A DNA stretch of 64,000 nucleotides, taken from contig NZ_JAHESF010000026.1 in the NCBI RefSeq assembly GCF_018598225.1, forward strand, positions 33,927-97,926, written 5' to 3'. The DNA comes from Chryseosolibacter histidinae. GTDB taxonomy: Bacteria; Bacteroidota; Bacteroidia; Cytophagales; Cyclobacteriaceae. Made by a program: the position numbers and the translations under genes. The stretch's first letter is position 1; every line of letters begins with the position of its first letter. Below the pieces are notes generated by a model. It searched no databases. It worked only from the letters and a program-made list of their open reading frames with translations, and was not told the DNA's origin. Below are positions 53,034 through 61,418 of this stretch, piece after piece.

Positions 53034-54092
53034 TTAGCTCAGCTCCCCTGCCAGCGACACGCTGATCATCTCACGGGTGCGATCACGGCCGTACTCACCC
53101 AACAGCAACATCAGCTTGGTCACGGCAGCCTCGGTGGTCATGTCGGCACCGCCGATCACACCTATCTTCTGCAATTCACGACTGGTCTCGTAACGACCTT
53201 GTGTTACCATACCTCCAGGACATTGCGAGATGTTGAGCACAATCACGCCACGGTCAATGGCAGCTTTCAGCGCTTTGATCAGACCATCGGACGTAGGCGC
53301 GTTGCCCGAGCCATACGTTTCCAGGATCACCGCCTGAAGGCCTTTGGTTTGAAGAATGGCATCAACCGTAGACGAAGATATACCCGGAAACAATTTCAGT
53401 ATAGAGATATTGGGATCGATCTTCGAGCGCAGCATGAGCGATGACTGCTGGTGGTGGCGGATGGCGGAGAAGTTGTAGTCGATCTTCACCCCTGCTTTTG
53501 CCAGCGGTGGATAGTTTCCTGAATCGAACGCGTCAAACTGCATGCTCTCCACTTTTTTGGAGCGGTTGCCGCGCAACAGCTCATAATCGAAATAGATACA
53601 CACTTCCGGCACCAGGGGTTTGCCATCTTTTCTGGCCGACGCCACCTCCAGTGCCGTGATCAGGTTTTCACGGGCATCAGACCTCGGTTCGGCTATGGGC
53701 AGCTGAGCGCCGGTGAAGATCACGGGCTTGCCGAGGCCATCGAGCATAAAGCTCAGTGCCGACGCGGTGAAGGCCATGGTATCGGTGCCGTGAAGCACCA
53801 CAAAACCATCCTGCGCGTGGTAGTTGTCATAGATGATGCGGCTCAGCACCTGCCAGTGCTCCGGGTCTATGTTAGAAGAATCGATGGGCTGCTCGAAAGA
53901 GATCACGGTGAGCTCCAGCGCAAGGTTTCGCAATGTAGGCAGGTGCTCGAGGATCAACCCGAAATCGAAAGGGATCAATACCCCTTCGCTGTTGTAGGCC
54001 ATACCAAAAGTTCCGCCGGTATACACGATCAGTACCCTGCCTTTGGGTGGCTGCGGTGTAGCCGTGTTGATGCTGACTCGTTTGAGGTTCAT
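53034..54092 (-). CDS. ansA: Type I (cytoplasmic) L-asparaginase
   Basis: This 352-residue enzyme has no signal peptide. Catalytic threonine is T28 in VYTGGTFGM; the second site is VLHGTDTMAFTASAL. SDARENLITALEVAS and YGSGNAPTSDG are typical of type I enzymes. It hydrolyses asparagine in the cytoplasm. A second, exported asparaginase lies at 24387-25454. Gene order places it downstream of TatD on the minus strand with 39 bases between, so they may share a transcript. Confidence 0.95.
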   Translation of the reverse strand: MNLKRVSINTATPQPPKGRVLIVYTGGTFGMAYNSEGVLIPFDFGLILEHLPTLRNLALELTVISFEQPIDSSNIDPEHWQVLSRIIYDNYHAQDGFVVLHGTDTMAFTASALSFMLDGLGKPVIFTGAQLPIAEPRSDARENLITALEVASARKDGKPLVPEVCIYFDYELLRGNRSKKVESMQFDAFDSGNYPPLAKAGVKIDYNFSAIRHHQQSSLMLRSKIDPNISILKLFPGISSSTVDAILQTKGLQAVILETYGSGNAPTSDGLIKALKAAIDRGVIVLNISQCPGGMVTQGRYETSRELQKIGVIGGADMTTEAAVTKLMLLLGEYGRDRTREMISVSLAGELS

Positions 54093-54131
54093 GAAAACGT
54101 TACTGGTTGTTTGGTGGATCTGATGCGCAAG

Positions 54132-54923
54132 TTAGCCGATCTGCTGAAATAGTTGCAGCGCATTCAGCGTGGTCTGTTGCTGCACTTCTTCCAGGGAGAT
54201 CTTCTTAATGTCTGCTACCTGCCGGGCAATAAGGGGAATGTACGCGGGCTCGTTGCGTTTTCCCCGGTGCGGCACCGGCGCCAGGTAAGGGCTGTCGGTT
54301 TCCAGCACGATCTTTTCCAAAGGCACTTCGGGCAGCACCACATCCAGCCCTCCTTTCTTGAAGGTAGCCACGCCGCCAATGCCCAGGTAAAAATTCAATT
54401 TGGCGATCTTCTGCGCCTGTTCCGCGCTGCCGGTAAAGCAATGGAATACGCCCGTCAGCTTTCCATCCTGGAGCTGCTCTACCAGGGCAATGGTCTCATC
54501 GATGGTTTCGCGGCAATGAATGATGACCGGAAGCTGGTATTGTTTGGCCCAGCCCACCTGCACGGCAAAGGCCTCCTTCTGCTCTTCCCAGAAAGTTTTG
54601 TCCCAGTAGAGGTCGGTGCCCATCTCGCCGATGGCAGCAAATTTTCTTTTCGACAGCCAGTCTTCAACAATGTACAGCTCGCGTTGAAAATCTTTGTTCA
54701 CGGAAGTAGGATGCAGCCCCATGGTAGCGAAGTACTGCGCGGGGTTCAGGCGCTCCACTTCCATCATGGCATCGATAGACGTGTGGTCTACGTTGGGCAT
54801 GAAGATCTTCTGCACATTGGCCTCCGCTGCCCGCCGGAGCGCCTCCTGACGGTCGGCAATAAACCGGTCGGCATAAATATGCGCGTGGGTATCGATAAAG
54901 AAATTATAGGCGGGAGTGCTCAT
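54132..54923 (-). CDS. tatD: TatD-family metal-dependent deoxyribonuclease/hydrolase
   Basis: This 263-residue protein has the metal ligands of the family: IDTHAHIYAD, GEMGTDLYWD (Glu of the second metal), IIHCRE, FHCFTG and ETDSPYLAPVPHRGKRNEPAY. Length is standard. TatD enzymes are DNases linked to repair and DNA turnover; the name comes from its tat location in E. coli, which has no meaning here. No Tat genes are near. Confidence 0.93.
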   Translation of the reverse strand: MSTPAYNFFIDTHAHIYADRFIADRQEALRRAAEANVQKIFMPNVDHTSIDAMMEVERLNPAQYFATMGLHPTSVNKDFQRELYIVEDWLSKRKFAAIGEMGTDLYWDKTFWEEQKEAFAVQVGWAKQYQLPVIIHCRETIDETIALVEQLQDGKLTGVFHCFTGSAEQAQKIAKLNFYLGIGGVATFKKGGLDVVLPEVPLEKIVLETDSPYLAPVPHRGKRNEPAYIPLIARQVADIKKISLEEVQQQTTLNALQLFQQIG

Positions 54924-54955
54924 GTCTGTAGTTGTAGAATTGGAGCGCTAATATA

Positions 54956-55098
54956 CAGTTGACAGTTGACAATCCCGATGTGCCATCGGGATTGTCAACG
55001 GGCGGAGTCAAGTAATGATTTCGGCCTTCGATTCGGAGCTGCGCACTTGTACCCTACACGGACTGTTGTCAATTGCCTATTTGTCAATTGTCAACTAA
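54956..55098. repeat. Intergenic repeat with perfect 16-base hairpin and GTTGACAA words
   Basis: Bases 54965-54980 and 54984-54999 form a perfect 16-base inverted repeat (GTTGACAATCCCGATG) with a 3-base loop. ACAGTTGAC words begin the stretch and TTGTCAATTGTCAAC ends it at 55081-55095. This fits a small mobile or repetitive intergenic element. Similar words occur inside a coding sequence at 56816-56851. Confidence 0.7.
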
Positions 55099-55445
55099 CC
55101 AAGGCAGTATTTCCTAAAAATAATCACCCCGATAACCAGCGCGATCACCGATGCTACCAGCACGGCACCGGCGGCAATGTCTTTTATTTTCCCGGCAAGG
55201 GGCTTACGCTCCAGGGTGACGAGGTCTACAAGGCCTTCAATGGAAGTGTTGATCATTTCAAGGCCCAACACCAGGCCGATGACGAGCAGAATAATACACC
55301 ACTCCGTGGCCGTGATGCTGAAATAAAAACCCGCGCCTACGGTAATCAGCCCTACAAGCGTTTGCACTTTCAAGTTTCGCTGCTCCCAGAATGAGGCACG
55401 CAGGCCCTGCAGCGCATAGAGAAAACTTCTGAAAAATCCGTTCAC
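55095..55445 (-). CDS. dgkA: Diacylglycerol/undecaprenol kinase-family protein
   Basis: This 116-residue membrane protein (GTG start at 55445) has three hydrophobic segments and the conserved motifs EMINTSIEGLVDLV and KDIAAGAVLVAS of DgkA-type kinases. In Gram-negative bacteria these phosphorylate diacylglycerol in lipid turnover; in many others undecaprenol is the substrate, so the exact substrate is open. It lies 39 bases after the glycosyltransferase gene on the same strand. Confidence 0.92.
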   Translation of the reverse strand: MNGFFRSFLYALQGLRASFWEQRNLKVQTLVGLITVGAGFYFSITATEWCIILLVIGLVLGLEMINTSIEGLVDLVTLERKPLAGKIKDIAAGAVLVASVIALVIGVIIFRKYCLG

Positions 55446-55484
55446 GGTAATGTCAATAAAAACGCAAGATACAATAAAGGCGCT

Positions 55485-56549
55485 TCAGTGACTCAGAATA
55501 ATATCCAGGGCCTTGTCAAGGGCATGATGGCTCAGGGGCACAGAAGTGAAGCCTGAATACCGGCCCGACTTCTCCAGGGCATCGGCAAGATCAAAATCCT
55601 GTTGCTGCACACTGAAGGCCATGCCGCTTTCCATCAACTGCCGCGCAAGGTACTGCTGTTCTGTCTGACCCGGCGTGGGAATGAAAATAACTTTTTTTCG
55701 CAGGGCTGCCATATCCATCACTGTGCTGTACCCGCTCCTGGCCAGCACAAGGTCTGAAGCTTCTATTACACGCTGCAACTCATGTGACGTGAGGAAGTTG
55801 ACCTGGTGCGGCTCCGGTGCGGCAGCGGCAGAAAAAATTCCCCTCACCACCCGGTAGCGCAACCCCGACGTACGCAGCTGCGGAACAACCTTTTCTTCCA
55901 GCAGGGTGCGCTGCGGCTCCGGTCCTGAAAAAATAGCCACCAGGTCGTATTTCTTTTCCACCGGAGCAGCACCTGGCTCAAACCGCGAAAGAGGCCCGAT
56001 GTGATCGACCTTCAGTCCGGTAGTGTTTCCAAAATAGGTGAGATCGCCGGCGAGGTTGGGCTTGCCGGGCAGGTCTGGTATCCAGCACCGCGTGAACTTG
56101 CTGATATAGCGGTGATTCATCTGGCGCACAACGTTCTGCAGCCACCCGAACCGTTGTGGCATCATGATGTTGCTCTGGTGCGTGATAAAAACGGAGGGCA
56201 CCCGCGACGAACGGAAACCGTAGCGGTTATCAGAGATGATCACGTCTATACCGCCGCGGGTCACCAGCGCTTCGGCAGCGCGGTGCTCATCGGCGATGGT
56301 TTTGATAAAATGCGGAAGCTGCGTGGCCATTTTCCATGCCATGGATCCTTTTGCAGGATAAACAGGATCGTAGCCCGGCAACAGCACCGATGCGAGCGAT
56401 GGAAATTCAGCCCGCAGCAACGTCAGTGAGTCGCCACTGCCCGCGATGGCAACTTCGCAGCGGCGGGCAAGCAGGTTCCTGATGATCGGAATGCAACGTG
56501 ACGCATGGCCCAGCCCCCAGTCGAGCGGTGCCACGATCACACGTTTCAT
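55485..56549 (-). CDS. GT-B fold glycosyltransferase, MurG-like
   Basis: This 354-residue protein starts at an ATG overlapping the deacetylase stop (ATGA), so translational coupling is likely. N-terminal GLGHASR resembles the MurG/ALG glycine motif. Segments: ISDNRYGF, VAIFSGPEPQR, and near the end LVLARSGYSTVMDMAALRKKVIFIPTPGQTEQQYLA, the typical nucleotide-sugar binding region. No signal peptide. The sugar and acceptor cannot be read from this. It is in the same operon as a deacetylase and a DgkA-type kinase, consistent with cell-envelope polymer work. Confidence 0.85.
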   Translation of the reverse strand: MKRVIVAPLDWGLGHASRCIPIIRNLLARRCEVAIAGSGDSLTLLRAEFPSLASVLLPGYDPVYPAKGSMAWKMATQLPHFIKTIADEHRAAEALVTRGGIDVIISDNRYGFRSSRVPSVFITHQSNIMMPQRFGWLQNVVRQMNHRYISKFTRCWIPDLPGKPNLAGDLTYFGNTTGLKVDHIGPLSRFEPGAAPVEKKYDLVAIFSGPEPQRTLLEEKVVPQLRTSGLRYRVVRGIFSAAAAPEPHQVNFLTSHELQRVIEASDLVLARSGYSTVMDMAALRKKVIFIPTPGQTEQQYLARQLMESGMAFSVQQQDFDLADALEKSGRYSGFTSVPLSHHALDKALDIILSH

Positions 56550-57175
56550 GCAACAAGGGGTTTGAAGGTATAACCTTTGCCACCAAAGTGATCGAGAAAA
56601 CGCGGCAGCACGTAAGTGAGGTTCTTCTCCGCTTTAAAGCTGTCGTGAAAAACAATGATGGAACCAGGCCGGGCTACGGCGATGGTGTTGCGCAGGCACT
56701 TCTCCGGCGAGAGGTGCTTGTCATAATCGCGCGAGAGCACATCCCACATTACGATGGTGTAACGGGCCAGCGCATGGATCTGCGAGCGGGTGATACGGCC
56801 ATAGGGTGGACGAAAGACAGTTGACAAAGGGCAATCGACGGTTGACAACTGGTCTTCGAACTGCTTCACATTGCTGACATACTCGTCTGTGCGGGTACGC
56901 CAGCCGTTGAGGTGGTTGAAGGTGTGATTGCCGATGGTGTGTTGTGCTGCCCGCAGCTTGCTGAACACGTCAGGGTGTTTGCGCACATTATCGCCGATGC
57001 AAAAAAAGGTTGCCAGCACAGAGGCCTTTTTCAATTCTTCCGTCACAAAATCAGTGGGGCCGTTCACGGGGCCATCGTCGAATGTAAGGTAGAGATCGTG
57101 TTGATCTGCCGGCATCCTCCACATAAGCGAAGGATACAGCATGGGAAGAAAAAAAGGAGTTCTGTGCGGTATCAT
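56546..57175 (-). CDS. Polysaccharide deacetylase (NodB homology)
   Basis: I use the ATG at 57175, which overlaps the stop of the phosphatase gene (ATGA); an ATG at 57187 is also in frame. The 209-residue protein has TFDDGPVNGPT, HTIGNHTFNHLNGW (metal histidines), FRPPYGRI and MWDVLSRDYD. It removes acetyl groups from N-acetylated polysaccharides such as peptidoglycan or chitin-like chains. Right before FRPPYG the residues LSTVDCPLSTV are encoded by a copy of the intergenic GTTGACAA repeat (56816-56851). No signal peptide is clear, and the operon context suggests cytoplasmic or membrane use. Confidence 0.92.
   Translation of the reverse strand: MIPHRTPFFLPMLYPSLMWRMPADQHDLYLTFDDGPVNGPTDFVTEELKKASVLATFFCIGDNVRKHPDVFSKLRAAQHTIGNHTFNHLNGWRTRTDEYVSNVKQFEDQLSTVDCPLSTVFRPPYGRITRSQIHALARYTIVMWDVLSRDYDKHLSPEKCLRNTIAVARPGSIIVFHDSFKAEKNLTYVLPRFLDHFGGKGYTFKPLVA
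56816..56851. repeat. GTTGACAA repeat copy inside the deacetylase reading frame
   Basis: GACAGTTGACAAAG followed by GGTTGACAACTG is the same word set that forms the intergenic repeat at 54956-55098. It encodes LSTVDCPLSTV between the helix and FRPPYG, a region of variable sequence but stable length in relatives. Confidence 0.6.
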
Positions 57176-58398
57176 CCTACCCGGCATGAAAGGATGGTGA
57201 TATCGTCGTGATACCCGTTCTTACCCTTGAATTTATCCAGCGCAACAATGATATCCTGGTGGATCACTTTCAGGTCTTTGGTATACGTGTGATCTTCCTG
57301 GAAGTATTTTATCAGCGACTCCATGCCGTACTCCTGCCCTTGTTCGTTGATGGTTTCGGTGAGGCCATCGGTATAGCAGAACAGCAGGAAGTCGTCGAGC
57401 CCCGTCACAAAACCTTCGTTCAGGAACGGCAGCGGATGCATGGCGCCCAGCACGGTAGATCCTTCTTCGAGCAGGCGCAGGCCATTCTTCTTGTCGTACA
57501 GCAGCGGTGGGTTGTGCCCTGAGTTCACATACACCATGGTCTTGAGCCTGATGTCGTAAATGGCCGCGAAGAAAGTGATGAACTTCTCGCCCTTGGTGTT
57601 CTCCAGCACCTGAAAGTTCAGGGCCTCTACAATATCTGTCAGGTTGGGAGTCTGGCGCAGCAGCGTACGCAGCACAGCCTGAAAGTTAGACATCATCAGC
57701 GCGGCAGGGATACCCTTTCCGCTCACATCGGCCACACAAATGAGGAACTGGTTTTTGTTGATCGGAATGTAATCATAGTAGTCGCCCCCTACCCTGTCGT
57801 GGGGCAGGTAGCTGGCTTCCACCTTGAGCAGGTCTGTGTAAGGAAGTTTTTCGGGGAAGAGGAACTGCTGCACATCGCTGGCGATCTCGAGCTCTTTGCG
57901 GAAGGCTTCCTGCTCGAGCTGTTTCCTTGCCAGCTTCTTGTTCTCGATGGCCACAATGATGATGTTGCTCAGCGCCTGGATGAACCGGATGCCGTCTTCG
58001 TTCTCATAACGCGGATCGTTCCTGTCGAGCCCGCCCACAAACACCAGCGCAAGCGTATCGGATTTGTGCGTTACCGGTATCACGATATCGAACTCCGTAA
58101 AGTCACACTTCTCGAATTCTTTCAGGTGCGTAATGTCCTGAATGGTCTTGAACTGCGGCAGCAGCTTCGAACGGTGAAAATGATGATCGGTGCCAAAGCT
58201 GGCCTTGCAGCTCCACTCGTCATCCAGCACAAAAAGCGCCATCTTTTTGATGTTCAGGTTAGAGCGAAGCGTGAAGTTGTAGATCTTATAGAGCGATTCT
58301 TCCGGCAGGTTGCTGTTGATAGCCTGGGTGATCTCCAGCAGTGCGTTGAGTTCGAGCTCCTTTATTTCAAATTGTTTCTTGATATCTAGATCTGGCAT
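57172..58398 (-). CDS. GAF plus SpoIIE-type PP2C serine phosphatase
   Basis: This 408-residue protein has an N-terminal GAF-like sensor (about residues 15-170), a short linker with FRKELEIASDVQQFLFPEKLP and a SpoIIE-like phosphatase domain. The metal aspartates lie in VGGDYYDY and CVADVSGKGIPAAL, with GHNPPLL, YTDGLTE and YHDDITILSC later. Such phosphatases reset partner-switching proteins (STAS/anti-sigma type) or act on serine-phosphorylated targets. No anti-sigma or STAS gene is adjacent. It is first in the operon with deacetylase and glycosyltransferase. Confidence 0.93.
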   Translation of the reverse strand: MPDLDIKKQFEIKELELNALLEITQAINSNLPEESLYKIYNFTLRSNLNIKKMALFVLDDEWSCKASFGTDHHFHRSKLLPQFKTIQDITHLKEFEKCDFTEFDIVIPVTHKSDTLALVFVGGLDRNDPRYENEDGIRFIQALSNIIIVAIENKKLARKQLEQEAFRKELEIASDVQQFLFPEKLPYTDLLKVEASYLPHDRVGGDYYDYIPINKNQFLICVADVSGKGIPAALMMSNFQAVLRTLLRQTPNLTDIVEALNFQVLENTKGEKFITFFAAIYDIRLKTMVYVNSGHNPPLLYDKKNGLRLLEEGSTVLGAMHPLPFLNEGFVTGLDDFLLFCYTDGLTETINEQGQEYGMESLIKYFQEDHTYTKDLKVIHQDIIVALDKFKGKNGYHDDITILSCRVG

Positions 58399-58500
58399 AA
58401 GCGTAGTGCTGTAAAGTTATGAATTTGGACCAAAAGTCGATAGCCAGTGGTCGGGAGTCCGTGACGATCTGTCGGGCAGACGTGTGCTCGTTAGGGAAGG

Positions 58501-58631
58501 GTCCACGGTCCACAGTCGACGGTCCACGGCAACCGGGCTATGGCTAAGTCTCATGTTTTGCTGAAAAACTCGGGAATGGGCAGGGTTTCACACACCGCAT
58601 GGCTGTGGTCTGTGGACCGTCGACTGTGGAC
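58501..58631. repeat. Inverted repeat element with 19-base arms
   Basis: GTCCACAGTCGACGGTCCA at 58508-58526 and its perfect complement TGGACCGTCGACTGTGGAC at 58613-58631 enclose 86 bases. Extra GGTCCACGG words extend the left arm. The right arm ends two bases before the stop codon region of the glycosyltransferase gene, so it could form the 3' hairpin of that transcript. Confidence 0.75.
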
Positions 58632-58633
58632 TG

Positions 58634-59713
58634 TCATCGGCCCTTCCAGGTTCCCGAAACAAAATTAGACGTTACCCCCACCAGCACAACATAGACGGGA
58701 TAGAGCAGCTGCAGCAAAACGAGTGCTGGCCAGCGCCAGTGTACCTTCAGAAAACGGCAGACGTGGCGCAAAAAGAAGCCCTCCAGCACGGCTTTGAGCA
58801 CCAGGAGAAAAAGCACGGGATAAGAAGGATCAATGACGAGGCTCGCCAGACACCACAGGGAAACGAGCTGGCTGGCCAGGATGAACAGGGCGAGGCTGAT
58901 GGTATAACCCGATGAATTGAACTTCCATTTGGCGGCCCACCGCAGGCGCTGCTGCAAAAATGAGGCAACATCCGGCTGTGGCTGTGTGCCCACCACAACC
59001 TCGGCGGAAGCCATAAAGCACACACCGTCAGGGTAACGGTCAAAGATCTTGCGCATGAGGAACTCGTCATCGCCTGAAGCAATGTGCAGATTGCCCTCAT
59101 ATCCGTTCACTGCTTCAAAAGCATGCTTGCGGTAAGCGAGGTTGGCGCCGTTGCACATGGTAGGCCTTCCCCACGCCGCGGTGGCAGCACCACTCCCGAT
59201 AAGGCTGGCAAACTCGATGGCCTGCAGCTGTGAAAAAAAAGATGCATCGCGCTGCATGCGCACGCCACCAAAAGCAAACTTCACCACCTCGCGCTGAAAA
59301 TACCGGTTGATGATGCGCAGCCACTGCTGTGGAAGTGAACAATCTGCGTCGGTGGTGACGATCACCGAACCCTTCGCGGCCTTCACCCCGGTAGTGATGG
59401 CGTGCTTTTTTCCATTGCCTTCGTTCTCAAGCACAACCAGGTTGCGCAAGCCAGAAGCGCGGAGCAGCGCCGCCGATGCATCTGACGAATGATCATTTAC
59501 GGCAATCACTTCAAAATGGCTGTATTGCTGTGCCGCAAGGTCGTTCAGCAAACGTGTAATATTTTTTTCCTCGTTGCGTACGGCAACTACAACGGTGATC
59601 ATCTGCTCGGCAGTAGCTTCGGGCACCGTTTGCCGGGATAAACGCTGCCAGCCGATCCACAGCATGATCACCAGGCAACAGTAGCAGAGTAATATAAAAG
59701 CGATCACCATCAT
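58634..59713 (-). CDS. Membrane glycosyltransferase family 2
   Basis: I start at the ATG at 59713 (359 residues); the TTG at 59728 is less likely. The N-terminal helix (VIAFILLCYCCLVIMLW) is a membrane anchor. The GT-A core has VVAVRNEEKNITRLLNDL, TDADCSLP (DxD metal motif), GDDEFLMRK and QQRLRWAAKW (QxxRW motif of processive-type enzymes). Two or three membrane helices follow near the end. It adds sugars to surface polymers; the sugar is unknown. It is divergent from ruvC by 45 bases. Confidence 0.92.
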   Translation of the reverse strand: MMVIAFILLCYCCLVIMLWIGWQRLSRQTVPEATAEQMITVVVAVRNEEKNITRLLNDLAAQQYSHFEVIAVNDHSSDASAALLRASGLRNLVVLENEGNGKKHAITTGVKAAKGSVIVTTDADCSLPQQWLRIINRYFQREVVKFAFGGVRMQRDASFFSQLQAIEFASLIGSGAATAAWGRPTMCNGANLAYRKHAFEAVNGYEGNLHIASGDDEFLMRKIFDRYPDGVCFMASAEVVVGTQPQPDVASFLQQRLRWAAKWKFNSSGYTISLALFILASQLVSLWCLASLVIDPSYPVLFLLVLKAVLEGFFLRHVCRFLKVHWRWPALVLLQLLYPVYVVLVGVTSNFVSGTWKGR

Positions 59714-59758
59714 GCGCCGCAATTTCAATAATTTATAAACGCTGCCTATCTTGTTGCC

Positions 59759-60316
59759 GTGGGAAAAGTTTCAAAGGAAAAGATCATCCTGGGCCTCGAT
59801 CCGGGCACTACCATCATGGGATACGGCCTTATCAGCGTGAATGGCTCTGCCATCGGGCTGATCCAGTATGGCGTGATCCACCTCGATAAATATACCGGCC
59901 ACGAGCTCAAGCTGAAGAAGATCTTCGAAAGGGTGCTGAGCCTGGTAGATGAATACCATCCTGACGAAGTAGCCCTTGAAGCGCCGTTCTTCGGCAAAAA
60001 CGTTCAGTCCATGCTCAAGCTTGGCCGCGCCCAGGGTGTTGCCATGGCCGCCGCGCTGTACAGGGAGGTGCCCATCGTTGAATATGCCCCCAAGAAGGTA
60101 AAACAATCCGTGACGGGCAACGGCAACGCCTCCAAAGAGCAAGTTGCAAAAATGCTGATGACGCTGCTGCACATCAAGGAAGTACCCAAGCTGCTGGATG
60201 CCACCGATGCGCTGGCCGTGGCGTTGTGCCATCATTTTCAGAAAGGTGTGACTCAAAGCAGCTCCCGCTCATGGGAAACATTTCTGAAAGAGAATCCGCA
60301 AAGGATCAAATCATAA
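59759..60316 (+). CDS. ruvC: Holliday junction resolvase RuvC
   Basis: This 185-residue endonuclease starts at a GTG at 59759. Catalytic acids: D14 in LGLDPGTT, E74 in ALEAPFFGKN, and D147 with D150 in LDATDALAVA. It cuts four-way junctions during recombination repair. RuvA and RuvB are not in the window. Its 3' end converges on the minus-strand WbsX-like gene (11 bases between). Confidence 0.96.
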   Translation: MGKVSKEKIILGLDPGTTIMGYGLISVNGSAIGLIQYGVIHLDKYTGHELKLKKIFERVLSLVDEYHPDEVALEAPFFGKNVQSMLKLGRAQGVAMAAALYREVPIVEYAPKKVKQSVTGNGNASKEQVAKMLMTLLHIKEVPKLLDATDALAVALCHHFQKGVTQSSSRSWETFLKENPQRIKS

Positions 60317-60326
60317 CCTGCGCTGA

Positions 60327-61418
60327 TCACCGCCACTCTGTAATAGCTTCTTTTAAAGCCTCCAGGTATCCACGGCCAAATTTCAGGTCGGGCTCCATGT
60401 AATTGCCCTCGGCCCATTCATTCCACGATTTCAGAAAAACGATCCGGTGCTCCTTCTTTTTGTCTTTTACAGTTTCCAGCACCGCCTTCACATGCTTTTT
60501 GAAAGCCGCGGGATTGGAATTGATAAAGATATTGCCCCTTCTGCCCGACCGGGGAGAGTGATCATAATTGGGAATAATGGTGGGATACCAGTTATCGCGC
60601 GAATCATTTTTGTCGGAGAAAAACCGCGATACTTTTTCGTAATCAAATACCGACCCGTGTTTGAACCAGATGCGTTTCATTTTCATAAAAGCCCTTACGG
60701 GAAGTGGGTACTTATGCTTATAAAAATGATACAGGCGAACGATGTTGATGGCATCAAAACCTTTTTTGATGAGCTGCTCGTAGTCTTCTTCAAAATGCGT
60801 ATGCCCAACGAAATGGATCCCTTCCAGTCCGTTCTTCCGGGCCTCCGTCTGCCAGCAGGTAATGAATTTATCAACCTCGGGGAACTGCATCGGAAGGTAG
60901 AGCTGAAACAAAGGTTTATTGTCAACGCGGATATAACGTTTGTCTTTAAAGGCCGGCAACAACGCGTAGAAATGTTCGAGGTAGTCAGGCTCTCCGCCAT
61001 ACTTCTGTTCGAGCAGCATACGGTTGGTGCCTTCTTTACTGAATTGTTTATCCTGCCAGCTATGGTTGGCCCAGCTCAGGCAAAAAGGAAAGTCGGGCTT
61101 TCCGGAAGCCAGCACTTCGTTAAAAGGTCTTTCCAGCAATCGCTTGCCGTTGCCAAACCAATAATGCCAGTAACAAAATCCTTCAATGCCATATTCACGG
61201 GCAAGGTCAGCCTGCTCCTGCCGTACTTCAGGCAATCGCAGATCGTAATATCCAAGATCGGCAGGCACCCTTGGCTGATAATGCCCCCGGAACAACGGCT
61301 TGGCCTTACCAACATTGGTCCACTCGGTAAAACCTTTTCCCCACCACAGGTCGTTCTCAGGAACGGGATGGAATTGGGGCAAATAAGCCGCTATGATGCG
61401 CACGGAGCTGTCGTTCAT
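60327..61418 (-). CDS. WbsX-like / GH99-related surface-glycan protein
   Basis: This 363-residue protein shows the typical opening IIAAYLPQFHPVPENDLWWGKGFTEWTNV, KPLFRGHYQPRVPADLGYYDL, IEGFCYWHYWFGNGKRLLERP and LKSWNEWAEGNYMEPD. WbsX proteins have a GH99-like fold, are found in O-antigen and capsule clusters, and are presumed to act on glycans. It has no signal peptide. Its start overlaps the upstream acetyltransferase end by four bases, so it is in the same operon. Confidence 0.92.
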   Translation of the reverse strand: MNDSSVRIIAAYLPQFHPVPENDLWWGKGFTEWTNVGKAKPLFRGHYQPRVPADLGYYDLRLPEVRQEQADLAREYGIEGFCYWHYWFGNGKRLLERPFNEVLASGKPDFPFCLSWANHSWQDKQFSKEGTNRMLLEQKYGGEPDYLEHFYALLPAFKDKRYIRVDNKPLFQLYLPMQFPEVDKFITCWQTEARKNGLEGIHFVGHTHFEEDYEQLIKKGFDAINIVRLYHFYKHKYPLPVRAFMKMKRIWFKHGSVFDYEKVSRFFSDKNDSRDNWYPTIIPNYDHSPRSGRRGNIFINSNPAAFKKHVKAVLETVKDKKKEHRIVFLKSWNEWAEGNYMEPDLKFGRGYLEALKEAITEWR

